Positions 10,016 through 21,254 of a stretch of 64,000 nt of DNA are shown piece after piece (position 1 is the first letter of the stretch; each line of letters opens with the position of its first letter). The stretch comes from Phallus indusiatus (taxonomy: Eukaryota; Basidiomycota; Agaricomycetes; Phallales; Phallaceae). The DNA lies in NCBI GenBank assembly GCA_027605045.1, contig JAQFWX010000010.1, forward strand, positions 376,879-440,878. Direction: 5' to 3'. The translations under genes were made by a program, and so were the position numbers. The notes beneath the pieces were generated by a model. The model worked only from the letters and a program-made list of their open reading frames with translations, searched no databases and was not told the DNA's origin.

Positions 10016-13000
10016 ATGAGTGCTGTTATAAACGGTCTCCTCTCTACGGACTTGCCCCAAATGCACAACCTCAGCCCCAGCCCCAGCAACATCAGCAACA
10101 GTTCCGACGACGCACCCCAACTTTCATTCGAATATATATTTGACGACGATGGAAATGCTATGCGAATTTCAAAACACGGAAACTCTGAAGAAAGAGAAAA
10201 ACAGCCTCTATTCTTTGCCTCTCAACAGCAAGAGGAGGTTGTTTCCCCAAGAACACGTCCTATCGAGCTATTAGGGAGTGAACGCGCTCCGGAAAACCAT
10301 CCTTCCATTTCATCGGTCTTGTCTCGCTCGTACGGATCATTAGGAGGGCAATCCCATACCAATTCTGACGGCCATCCTATGCATAGGACGTTTCAACGAG
10401 CGGTTTCCAGTTCAGCGGCGCCAATGGGTCTTCCGCGCCCTACCGTGCCGGATAACGACCGGTTGTTGGGACGAGCACGACGCGTTCCTATTGATGGAAA
10501 GCGAAAAGACGATCTCGAATCTCTCAAAAAGGAGCGTGAAGAAGAAGAACGCGAAAAAGAAGCTCGTCTCCGTCGATTGCGCGAAAAGGATAAAGAAAAC
10601 TGGGTGTTAGGGCCCGAGACAGCCGTCATCGGTAAGCGCTTTTCTATCACAAGTTTAGGCTGACTTACTGATCATTGCAAAGATCACCAATCTTCAGCCC
10701 CCTTGAGCTCTTCTCTCATCCGTACACATTCCGAGCCCTCCGCCCCGCCGGCCATCCAAGTGGATCTTCCGGATTATCAGCCGCACTCCCAACCTTTAGA
10801 GGGTGTGCAGGTTCATGCCCGTTCTCGTCGCCCTCTCTCCAAGCAGCAACGCGTCCTGGGTGCCGTCCCGCGATCCAAAGACTCTTTAGGGGTTCGCACA
10901 AGTGCAGGAAGCTCAGACGCGCGATCCACCCCTGGAAGTATTGAAGGATCACGTATGAACTTTTTTTCAACAGTATCGCGACCTTCTGTTCATTCTGACA
11001 TGCACATACCAGCCGAAAACGACTTAAGACCCATTAGACCCTTGACAGGCGGAGCACGAAGAATAACAAAAGACGACCGGGAAAAACAGGAACAAGAAGC
11101 GAGTGGTAGGTACCTGAGCATGTAGTGGAATGCATGTGTTGAATAGGTTTCAGAATTTCAAGAACTACTAGAACGCGACGTACCAGAACATGAACTGCAA
11201 AGGATCACCGAAGAAAAGGAGCAGGGCGTACAACGTGAGTTGGACGAACATCATGAAGCCTTGCACGAGCATTACGGTATGTAGACTATTGTAGGGGTGT
11301 AACGTTGCTGACGATTTCGATCCAGTTCGTTCTCAATCTTCTTTGTCTTACTTTGCGAAGGAGGAGGAACGGCATTTTCCGGTTGTTCAGGAGGAAAGAG
11401 AACGAGAACCAAATAAACTGAGCAAGTCTTATCTTGGCTATTTTCGTTCCAGACAACTGATCTCGTCACCTCTTTTCCTAGTTCGAAATGTTCATCAACG
11501 TCGAGATTCCGAAACCGTCATGCCAGATGCTCTTCCAATACCCGCTCGACGTTCGCCTTCAGCACGCCACGTCGCCATCTCATTGGAACGTAACCACGCC
11601 CTCATCTCACAACCCTTAGAAAGATCTGCTGCTGCTCCAGTTGAACGCCCTCAAGGTCTTCAAAGGACTAGCTCAGTGAATCAACCGCCGAGCCAAGTTC
11701 AGGCGGTGTCCCGGGGCTTACATAGGCGTAGTCCGACAGCACCTGAACCGCAAAATGCTTCCAACGGAAACTTTGTAGTGGCAGCTCCTACTGCTGGTGG
11801 TAATGCAAAAGGCAAGACCTGGGCTGTGGGCGCTGACATTGTCGGCGACGTGGATAGAGATCTGGGAGGGTTGGGACCTTATCTCGATGGACCAGTACGA
11901 GAGAGGGAAGGCGGTAAAGATGCGCGTCCACCGTTGCCTCCGGCGCCGATACAGATTGCGGGTGCCAAAGCATTTCAGGTTTGTCAGCATCCGCATTATG
12001 AATTGAATTTGCCTTTGATTGAATCTGTGTTATAGGTTAATGGAAGGACGTACGGTAAACTAGACATGATCGGGAAAGGTGGCTCGTCTAGAGTGTACAG
12101 AGTCATAACACCGACTAACGAGATTTATGCGTTGAAACGCGTAAGTCTTGATCGTACGGACCAAGACACCATGCAGGTATATCTGTTTGTACTGCAACCT
12201 TTGACATTCTCATTGCTTCTGTTCCTAGGGCTATATGAACGAGATCGCTCTTCTCCGTCGACTGGACGGCAATGACCGTATCATCCGCCTTATCGAGAGT
12301 GAAGTAAAGGGTGGAAGTAAAGGTCATCTGATGCTGGTAGGCTGCGCGATATAGCTTCTTAGTCCGAAAAAAACTGACTGTCGCAGGTAATGGAATGTGG
12401 AGAGGTTGATCTGGCCAGACTTATCTCCGCTCGTCAAAGCACGCCTTTAGATATGATCTGGGTGGCGTATTACTGGAAACAAGTACGGGTGACTGTTATT
12501 CTCTCTCTTTGCAAGTGCTAAAGGTTTGCGCGGGTTTCTTTGCGTAGATGTTAGAAGCGGTCCACGTTATCCACGAAGAGAAGATCGTCCATTCGGATTT
12601 GAAACCTGCCAACTTTGTTCTAGTTAAAGGAGATCTTAAGCTTATAGACTTTGGCATTGCTAATGCTATTGCAAATGATACCACAAACATTCAGCGGGAT
12701 CATCAGGTAACTGTACACTTTCGGTCTGTTGTACCTGTGTACTGAGCTGGTTTAGATCGGCACCGTCAACTACATGAGTCCAGAGTCCATTGAAGTAAGC
12801 TCTTTGTTGTTCGTTACGAGAAGTTTCTTTCTTATCATTGTCTTTTACTACGCTAGATTGCAGAAGGTAATACAAGGCTCAAGGTAAGATCTTGTTTACA
12901 TGGAGAACTACTATTTCTCAGAAACAGGGGAACAGGTTGGAAGAGCAAGTGATATCTGGTCTCTGGGTTGCATTCTATATCAAATGATCTACGGCTTTCC

Positions 13001-13579
13001 TCCATTCCACCAGCTCTCCGTCTTGCAGAAGATGCGAGTCATACCCGATCCCACTACCGTTATAGAATACCCTGCCGAGGCTGTTCCTATCATTCCACAA
13101 CCAAGGAACCCATCCGTTGCGAACGGGGCGGCATCACCACCTAAAAAGCTATATCATTTAGCTCGGGTCGTCCCGTTAGAAGTAATTGGGACTCTGAAGA
13201 GCTGCTTGATGAAAGCCCCGAAAGATCGTGAGACCATCCCTCAGCTTTTGTCTGCTGGGTGGTTACATCCTAAAGGACGATCTGGTGAACTAGGTGCGTC
13301 CTCAATTAGCATTTTAAGTATTTGAATCTGCTTCTGATTATCCTTTTTCTATAGGGCTGAAAGAAGATGAAGTTATTATAGATCGTGACTTACTAAGACA
13401 AGTTGTTATGTGGGCGGTTGGCATCGGCATGACTACCGGAATGCCCCAAGATGAGACTTTAGAAGACACATTAAAAGTATGTTCTCGCTTGAAGTAAACT
13501 GACATCTGCTCTCTTATAATATAACTCTTCTTGACAGCAAACACTCATACAACTCCAACAATGTTCTCGGAGACAGTGA
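10016..13579 (+). CDS. MPS1: MPS1/TTK dual-specificity protein kinase
   Basis: A long, poorly conserved N-terminal half (Ser/Pro-rich, with a charged coiled coil [18 protein letters not shown] near residue 170-195 and a second helix rich in Glu around 11160-11270) precedes a C-terminal kinase domain. Domain order is visible: Gly loop [14 protein letters not shown]-like YALKRV, catalytic loop [14 protein letters not shown], and the activation segment GTVNYMSPE. The HSDLKPAN form and the wording [10 protein letters not shown] are characteristic of MPS1/TTK, which loads spindle-checkpoint proteins on unattached kinetochores and acts in spindle-pole duplication. Exons include 10016-10631, 10683-11105, 11154-11276, 11326-11978 and from 12036; a further intron joins LK to [12 protein letters not shown]. 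The last exon (13538-13579) ends after CSRRQ. All key catalytic residues are present. Confidence 0.9.
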
Positions 13580-14202
13580 CCGTGTCTAACACATCCCAAC
13601 TTCTTTATATTCTTTTCCTCGCAAATTATGTCTAATTGTGTATGTGTATCATCAATCCCGAAGCCAGCTGTACATTACGCTACACATCGCTGGAGTGTAA
13701 AAGGTACGCCAAGAACCGTTAGAACGCTTTTGACTTCCCTCTGACCCCATTTGCAGTATGAGCCCCCCATGTCTTGTCTAGTACTGTCATGCCATCATCG
13801 TATTGCTGTCTTTGCTATCTATGCTTTCCTCGTTTCCTCATTCATCATTTTCGTCGTTTGGATACTTTCAATCACTTTATTACTTTGCATGAGCATTATA
13901 CACACAGTATTATGATCCTTTTGTCTTCATAGCTTAATAACTATTTTTCGTTTCTGAAAACTCCACGCTCAAACATGATTTCTCATACGAACAGCATCTT
14001 GATTATTATATGAACTACGGTGTATGGGTCTAGGAAAAGCTACAGGATGGTAAAAATGGTGTGACAGTATTGTATCGATACAGTGATAAGCAGAGTTTAG
14101 TGGTGAATTAGTGAGACGAATATGGGTATGGTGGCCGCTGCGAGGGATCCTTATGGTTGCACAACGAATGGGTAGAAGTACATGTCTCAGCCTGCGAAAG
14201 TG
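13580..14202. other. intergenic, convergent 3' flanks
   Basis: Downstream of MPS1 and of the orphan minus-strand gene. T-rich and AT-rich tracts, no coding signal recognised. Confidence 0.5.
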
Positions 14203-14879
14203 TCAAAACTTATTTGGGACACAAAGATACATGTCTATACGTACACTATTACGGGGTGACGACGGTGGGATAGTCAATTGGTCGATGTCAGGTCCATCAT
14301 AGATACCGGTGGCAGAAGTATCTTGCACCCCTGAAGAATGATCGTCCTTCCACTAGAAGCCTTATATATCAAAGAACTTGTATCAGAAGGCGACATGGGC
14401 TACTCACGCCACAGCCCATTCTTTTACAACTATCTGGACCGTGTCTACTGCAGTTTGAGCTTAACTTCGATGCTTCACGAGATGGTTTAAACCCATCCAA
14501 GTCCTCGCAGTCAACCCGCACGTCCTGAAACACCTGTGCTAGAACACGGTCGACAGCCTACCAAAAGACCTCATTAGTCACGAAACCTGCGGGATACGCT
14601 CAGAACAGGACGTACCTCGGACTGAGTAAAATAAAACGCTGTAAGTTCTTCGGATCTATTAAAGGCATCCCATGCCGATGTAAGTTCTTCGTATGTCATT
14701 TTATCCTTCCCCCAATATGCTGTGTCTCTGTATGCCTTCAACTGAGACGGGCCACCAGGGCCCTGAGATTTATGGTTCGACGATCGTTGTTGATAAGCAA
14801 ACTGCGATTTCCCAGTTTCGCATACTATCCAACGTTTACTCGAATCGAGAATAGAACGACATGGTCGTTCGCTGGGCAT
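14203..14879 (-). CDS. hypothetical protein, 187 aa (orphan)
   Basis: Three exons (14616-14879, 14408-14557, 14203-14352) with phase-0 GT..AG introns give 187 aa starting MPSERPCRSILDSSKRW. The N-terminal part is basic and Gln/Ser-rich, the middle contains MTYEELTSAWDAFNRSEEL, and the end is Ser/Pro-rich and acidic. I recognise no domain. The first 40 or so codons are repeated in a truncated copy at 18379-18494, part of the tandem duplication of this region, so this copy marks the left border of the duplicated unit. The clean exon phasing supports a gene, but it could also be a decaying one. Confidence 0.45.
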
Positions 14880-15007
14880 TAGGAGCCAAGGAGATTCTAA
14901 TGAAATTAATGTGAGCGAGCGAGAGCGAAAAATTGAGCGCTTCTATTGAACCAAGATATTATGTAACGCACATGACGAAACTCCGCCGTTGCTAGGGACT
15001 GCGTCAA

Positions 15008-15040
15008 CTGAAACTTTGCTGAAACTTTGCTGAAACTTCG
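15008..15040. repeat. 3 x 11-bp direct repeat
   Basis: CTGAAACTTTG occurs twice perfectly and a third time with one change (CTGAAACTTCG), head to tail. It lies upstream of the first DUF6533 gene. Unit 2 has only a single diverged counterpart near 18680. Confidence 0.85.
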
Positions 15041-15291
15041 GGTTCCATGTGTGAGTTTGCTGATAACGACTTAGATATGGCAAGTTTTCTTGTCTTGATT
15101 CTCGAGCATCTCCTTTATTTTGTCAGCCCGCCCACTGTTAGTCGCGATAGCTTACACTATGATGGAGATTGTAGTCAACGCTTGTGTTGATGCACGTATG
15201 AATTTCGATCAGACCTAAGTTCCGACCTGTTATTTCTTATAATGTCGCGTGCCCGAACAGGTTAGGCAGAGATTTGTTGGCGGTCGGTATT

Positions 15292-15334
15292 AGTGTTTGC
15301 CCATGGCCAACCATAGCCAACCGTGGGCAACACT
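15292..15334. repeat. imperfect inverted repeat (hairpin)
   Basis: AGTGTTTGCCCATGG pairs with CCGTGGGCAACACT across a short spacer that contains two copies of AGCCAAC/GGCCAAC-like sequence. It sits in the unit-1-specific segment upstream of DUF6533 gene A. Confidence 0.6.
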
Positions 15335-15564
15335 AGTCGGTATATGTGTCGGTCCGTCTTTCTTTACCAACTTTCATTCTCCTTGCGCATCTCACTCCAT
15401 TCATAATTAAAGTTCTTGCCTTTCCATTTCCTTCAAGTTGCATATTAGGACCATTTCCAAGACCCCGAAATTTAGATCAACGTTGCATATAAAGACAATT
15501 CTGAAGTTTACAAAACAATAACAGTCGTGTTTCCTTTTCATTTCGCTGAGCTATCAACGTATCG

Positions 15565-17041
15565 ATGAATATTTCTACAAACTTTCCGTTCCTTAGGGAG
15601 CTACTGTCACAAGGCTACATTGAATTCTTATCTCAAGGTAAGATCCTTCTAACTGACCTCAGGATTTACTTGATAATTGGATCTAATAAGTATCTGCTTC
15701 CGTGCTCTTGTTATGGGACATCCTAATCACCTACGATCAAGAAGTTGAACTGATTTGGAGGTCAATGCCGCTTGCTGCCATAAGCCATGACTACATTTAA
15801 CCCATACTGCTAGGAGTCCAAGCTCTATTGTCAAGTACTTATTTATCTTTATTAGATACGGGGGACTGAGTCAAGCAATGTAAGGAATGCCATTGTTTCA
15901 ATGGTTCAATTTACTTCAATAAAACCATTCACAGAATAACCCTAGCCTTGCCATTCGGTGATTTAAAGACAAACCATAACATATGTAAAGCGTATATATG
16001 GTTTGACGCTTCCAGCAGTCTAGTTTTATTATACGCCGTTGATATCCTACTTGTTTATCGTGGTGTGCTTTCGTTCTTTATACATGTATATCTGGACCTC
16101 ATTTCGACTGCTTATGCTAGCTTTCGCCTTTTACGGAAGAAACCGCAAAGTTCTAATCGGTTTATTTTTGATGTGGGCACTAGATGGCGCAGCAACTCTA
16201 ATAATCGTGGTTTTACTTGGCCTCAAACTCACAGTTTCTCATCCTACTCCATCCTTTTTATCCGGATTAACTGGAGATTGCGTCTTAACGGGTTTTCCTC
16301 AGCTCTTCCACGACTTATGGTAAGACTAATTACCCTATTCGTCGCTCTGGTTATTTAAATTACTATAGGATTTCGGAGCTGATATTTCAGGGTTTTATGT
16401 TTCTCCTTGTATTAGGAAGGTAATACATTTGTCCATCAGACATCTCGTACAGTATTAAGGCCTGAGTTGCCGTATGTATAGGTCAATCCAAATGGTAGCA
16501 GCTACTCCTTGGAAAAATGCTATGGGTATATCTAATCTGTATTTTGTGTTTATTCGGGATGGTATATGGGCATTTTTTCTTCTTTTCGGTATGATTATCT
16601 TTATCTCTATCACATTGATAAGCCGAAATTGATAAAGCATCACGCTGTCTTAGGAATCTATGTTACTTCCGCAGCTCAGACCTCAGTTTTTGGGATATCA
16701 TTTATACAGTACGTCATCGGAGGGCTATATGACTCAAAGATCGACATTAACTCAATTCTTAGATGGGCCCTATCTTTGACGGTGATCGTGGTATGGCACA
16801 AAAATTATTTTGCAAAACAAAAATCCTGAATACAACGCATTTTCAGGGCAGTCGTTTAATACTCAATTTAAAACGCCTGGGTGCTTCACATGCCAATGTC
16901 ATCATGACAAATTCGAAACCAATAGGAATGGAAATATTCTTTAATAATACTCTATGTGTTCCAGAGGTTGTATTGTCTGAGCATGCTGAAAACGTATTGG
17001 AGCTTCAGAGAATGTCGCGATCGGAAGGCCTGGAAGGTTGA
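15565..17041 (+). CDS. DUF6533 multi-pass membrane protein, gene A
   Basis: Starts MNISTNFPFLREL. Exons 15565-15637, 15691-15760, 15856-15879, 15935-16062 and from 16121 are frame-consistent; later exons run to the stop at 17039-17041. The second exon encodes SASVLLLWDILITYDQEVEL, the defining DUF6533 motif (small residues, LLL-WD, ITYDQEV-IW). It is followed by RYGGLSQ and about six further hydrophobic helices, including SLVLLYAVDILLVYR, VLIGLFLMWALDGAATL and FVFIRDGIWAFFLLF. The C-terminal tail begins GSRLILNLK and is cytosolic-looking. DUF6533 proteins are seven-helix proteins expanded in mushroom fungi; no ligand or activity is established. Gene B at 18936 is a close tandem copy. Confidence 0.8.
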
Positions 17042-18211
17042 AACGGTGATGTTTTGTAATTCGAATAATATTTATTGACATGGGTTTGCCTCGACGCGAC
17101 GCGACGAATCCACGATAAATTAAATTAGATAAGAGGATAATATAACTCTTTGAAAAAATGTCCATGCAATCTTGTAACGAGGTTTTTTTTTATCTCCGGT
17201 GGCTCAGAAAATGGCGAAGCACGGCATTGAGATTCTGGAAACAATCGGGATCAAACCGACCTCACTTATCAGCTGAAAAGGATTGTTGGAATATAGGAGA
17301 CAAACTTGAAATGCCGTATCACGCCCATGACCGCGTTCTATGAAGGGCGCCACCTCTCTCTAAGTAGTCAGTAGACGACCACTAAAAGGAAGGTAAGTTT
17401 CTCATTCTAGTAATTACATTACCTATAGTCTAATATTCTCACAGGTAAAGTCATCTGCCGACCACCTAGTGAGAATCTAATATTTTTACGTGCGAATATC
17501 TTTGTCCCCATGCACGAGAATGCCAACGAAAAAATAACAAACGGAAGTTTTATGCTTGGTGGGCTTGAGGTTCGTTCAAAAGTATTCATATACAATGATC
17601 AGCTCCAAATTGTACAGGATTTGCCAGTTTGTACCGAGCTTCTTCCGCGGGCGTACTATAGCAATACTAGTAGTCGTCCAGTGGTCGTCATCATATTAAT
17701 GTCATTTGTCTCTCGGGGCCAGGGCCGCAATTATTTTTTTGATACACATAAACATATTCCGCGACGACGTCCAAACATATTCGCTGATGAAATCGCTATT
17801 TTTCGTCACATCCACCATCTAAGCTGAGGTCGCGTCCAAGACCGTTGTTTCCCGTCATCATTTAGTTATATCATGGTCTATTTCTAAATCACTCTGCGAG
17901 AATCTCAGTCCCCGCATGATTAATGGTATCCTAAGAATAAATTAATTCACCTGGAGACTCTTGTATCGAGCTGGGGCTAGACTGACATACTCCATTTTTA
18001 TTATAGCTCGGCTGACGCTTATCCCGCTCTCCTATCTGAGTTATAATGTTGTGTATAGAATCTCAACAGCCTGAGCCTGTCATGATCAACTGAGCCGCCA
18101 CGCTGTCTCGCTGCGAAAGCTTCGACATTGCTAATATTCATTGGATACCCGTGTTTTCAAAACAACAAACATCATTCTTCCGTTTTACTTTTGTCAGCTT
18201 CAACTTCTTTA
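17042..18211. other. spacer of duplication unit 1
   Basis: Mostly matched by 20419-21254 in unit 2 (for example ACAAACGGAAGTTTTA and GATCAGCT(C/T)CAAA). About 340 nt at 17170-17520 have no match there. No gene is supported; open frames here are not conserved between the two copies. Confidence 0.55.
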
Positions 18212-18223
18212 ATGAATGACTTG

Positions 18224-18376
18224 ATGAACACCACGACTGTATCTTCTCTGGTAGAAAAGCTGTCTTCAGGAAACCCACAGAGTTACATTGATATTTTATC
18301 TAGGGGTAATATGCTTGTTAAGTTGGTACTATAAATTTCTTACATGATTATTTTGATCTCAGCTTCTGCTTGTGCA
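18224..18376 (+). pseudogene. truncated 5' fragment of a DUF6533 gene (gene C copy)
   Basis: Reads MNTTTVSSLVEKLSSGNPQS then YIDILSR, a GT..AG intron, and SASACA, matching the first exon, intron and start of exon 2 of gene C at 21255-21409. Homology stops abruptly at about 18376, inside the DUF6533 motif, where the sequence switches to a copy of the 14764 region. It is the left half of the duplication junction and cannot encode a membrane protein. Confidence 0.8.
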
Positions 18377-18378
18377 AA

Positions 18379-18494
18379 TGAGATTTGTGGTTGGACGATC
18401 GTTGTTGATAAGCAAACTTCAATTTCGCAGTTTCGCATACTACCCAACGTTTACTCGAATCGAGAATAGACCGACATGGTCGTTCGCTGAGCAT
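18379..18494 (-). pseudogene. truncated copy of the orphan gene at 14203-14879
   Basis: From ATG at 18494 it reads MLSERPCRSILDSSKRWVVC and onwards for about 40 codons, close to the orphan protein's start, then runs into antisense DUF6533 sequence and stops within a few codons. It lost everything after the duplication breakpoint. Confidence 0.75.
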
Positions 18495-18935
18495 TAAGAG
18501 CCAAGGAGATTATGATGAATGTAAGTATGAGGAACGAAAATTTGAGCGCTTCTATGAACCAAGATATTATGTAACGCAAATGGCGAAACTCCGCCGTTGC
18601 TAGGGTGAGCAGGGGTGAGCTTGCAAGCGTCTGCGTCGGTTTCTCGTCAATGTGAGATACAAAAATTGGCCGAAAAAAAACTTTGGTTCCATGAGAGTTC
18701 AGAAGGGAATCGGTAAGCTCATGCTGTATGGTTCTTGCGATATGTGATTCAGCTCATCTCACAATGGCATGATGTCTTATAATAAAGTTTGAAGTGGAGT
18801 CTATCTCAGGGCCCAGGCTTGTAAACTGTAATTAACACTGATATTGGCCCCCTATGAATCTCAATCAGACCTCAATTCCGATTTGTTATTTGTTATAAGA
18901 CTGTTTCTGGAATCGGATCTCTTTTCACTGTATCG
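18495..18935. other. promoter region of DUF6533 gene B
   Basis: Homologous to the outer parts of 14880-15564 but missing about 300 nt that lie just upstream of gene A, so gene B begins about 45 nt after the point where similarity to the distal promoter ends. No TATA box is obvious. Confidence 0.5.
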
Positions 18936-20418
18936 ATGGATACCCCTACGAACTTTCCGTCCTCTGTGTCAACTTCCGAGATTCTATCACAAGGCTACAT
19001 CGAATTATTATCTCAAAGTGACATTCTTCTAACCGATCTCAAGATTACTTGATTATTGATTCATATCAGTGTCGGCCTCCGTGATTTTGCTATGGGATAT
19101 CCTAATCACCTATAATCAAGAAGTTGAACTGATTTGGAGGTCAATATTGCTTTCTGCCATAGTCAGCCATGTCTACAACTAACACAAGCTGTTAGGAGTC
19201 CAAATTCTATTGTGAAGTACTTATTTATTTTTATCAGATACGGTGGATTGAGCCAAGGAATGTAAGGAATGCCATTGTTTCAGTTGTTCTTTTACATGAG
19301 GAAGCCGTTTGCAGAATAACCCTAGCCTTGCCGTTCAGCGATCTAAATGCAAAACATAACATATGTAATGGGTATATATGGTATGACGCTTTGAGCAGTC
19401 TAGTTTTATTATACGCCGTTGATTTACTGCTTGTTTATCGTGGTGTGCTTTGCTTCCTTATACAAATATATTCGAAGCTCATTTCGATTGTTTATGCTAG
19501 CCTTCGCCTTTTACGGAAGAAACCGCAAAGTTCTTATCAGTTTACTTTTAATGTGGGGACTAGATGGCGCAGCAACTCTGGTCATCGCGGTTTTACTTAG
19601 CCTCAAACTCACAAATTCTCCCTCTACTGCATTTTTTGCATCCGGAATAACTGGAGATTGCATCATGGGTTTCCCCCGGCTCTTGCACGACTTTTGGTAA
19701 TATTAGTTACTCTATCCATCGCTCTTGTTATTTAAAATTACTATAGGATCTCGGAGCTGATATTTCAGAGTTTTATTTTCCTCTTCGTATTAGGAAGGTA
19801 ACACATTTGACTTATATAGGACATCTCGTACCATATTAAGGCCAAAGATGTCGTATGTATAGGTCGATTAAAATACTAGCAGCTACTCCTTGGAGAACTG
19901 CGATGGGTATATCTAATCTGTATTTTGTGTTTATTCGGGATGGTATATGGGCATTCTTCCTTCTCTTCGGTATGGTTATCTCTGTCTCTATTGCAAGTCG
20001 AAATCTAGATGAAACATTACACTGTCTTAGGAATCTATGTTACTTCAGCAGCTCAGACCACAATTTTTGGGATATCATTTATACAGTACGTCATCGGAGG
20101 GCTATATGACTCAAATATTTATATGAACTCAATTCGTACCTAGATGGGCCTCCTCTTTGACGGTAATTGCGGTATGACAAAAAAAATTACCTTACAACAC
20201 GAAAAATTTTGAATACAGTGTATTTCCAGGGCAGTCGTTTAATACTCAATTTAAAAAGTTTAGGTGCTTCCCATGCCAATGTCATTATGACAGATTCGAA
20301 GCCAATAGGAATGGAAATACTCTTCGATAATACTCTATGTTTCCCCGAGGTCGCGTTGTCTGAGCATCCTGAAAACGTATTGGAACTACAGAGAACGTCG
20401 GTTAAAGCGACGGAGTAA
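18936..20418 (+). CDS. DUF6533 multi-pass membrane protein, gene B
   Basis: Close paralogue of gene A with the same exon plan. It starts MDTPTNFPSSVSTSEILSQG, has SASVILLWDILITYNQEVEL, RYGGLSQ, SLVLLYAVDLLLVYR, VLISLLLMWGLDGAATL, FVFIRDGIWAFFLLF and the tail GSRLILNLKSLGASHANVI, ending LQRTSVKATE at 20416-20418. The first donor differs from gene A (CAAA|GTGACA instead of CAAG|GTAAGA) but still gives an open frame, replacing Val with Met. No internal stop was found, so it appears functional. The two differ from each other mainly at the N-terminus and C-terminus. Confidence 0.78.
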
Positions 20419-21254
20419 CTTGATTGAATGACGCGAGAGATCCGTGATAAATGAGAGGATAATATGACCCTTTAAAAAATGTTCATGCAATATCGTATTT
20501 TCCTTTGCAATCTCCCGGCCGGAAAATCAACAAACGGAAGTTTTAAGTTGATGCGCCTCAGGTCGCGTCCGTTAAAAAAGGATTAATAAAGAATGATCAG
20601 CTTCAAAGTGTACGGCGTTTGCCAGTTTGCGCTGAGCTTCTTTCCCAGACGTGCTACTAGTGGTTGTTCAGTCACCATCACACTAATATCATTACTTTCT
20701 CAGGATCAAAACCGCAGTAGTGTTTGATACGCGTTAACATATTCCACGGCAACATCTGAGTATGTTCACCCAGGGAATTGCTGTTTTCCGCCGCTGTGTC
20801 CTCTATTTAAGTTGAGGTCGCGTTCAAGATTTTTATATTTGTCTCCAGTCATCATTTAGGTATATCCTCTCACTCGCTCTGACAGAATCTGAATCCCCGT
20901 ATAATTGATGATTCTGAGAACTGATCAATTGATTAATTCACCTGAAGGCATAGTATGCGCTGAGCCAGGACCCGACTGACGAATCGCATCGTTCACCAAC
21001 ATGCTTCATTTTTATTATAGCTCACCCGACACAGGTTGGCTTCCTCTGATCTGAGTTATAATGTCGTGTAAGTAGTGTCTAGAATCTGAACAGTACAAGA
21101 AGCCTGAGTCTGAGGAACTGAGCCGCCCTATTGTCTCGTTGCGATGACTTTCTTGCTATCTATCAATTAATATATATACCCATATTCTCCAATAAACACC
21201 ATTATCCCTTTTACTTCCCAGCTTAAGACTTTATCTTTATTAACGAAAAAATTG
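20419..21254. other. spacer of duplication unit 2
   Basis: Diverged copy of 17042-18211. No gene supported. It carries the promoter of gene C, including TATATATACCC near 21170-21180. Confidence 0.5.

Larger units (their letters stand above)
14880..15564. other. intergenic promoter region upstream of DUF6533 gene A
   Basis: Shared with 18495-18935 at both ends, but about 300 nt here have no counterpart there. It contains the 11-bp tandem repeat and an imperfect inverted repeat (15292-15306 with 15321-15334) that could form a hairpin. Confidence 0.55.
14764..18376. repeat. tandem segmental duplication, unit 1
   Basis: This stretch is paralogous to 18379-21409 in the same order and orientation: the 5' end of the orphan minus-strand gene, a DUF6533 gene, a shared spacer, and the 5' end of the third DUF6533 gene. 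Direct matches are easily seen, for example TGAGATTT(A/G)TGGTT(C/G)GACGATCG at 14764 and 18379. Unit 1 carries extra sequence in two places relative to unit 2 (about 15240-15555 and 17170-17520). Confidence 0.85.
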
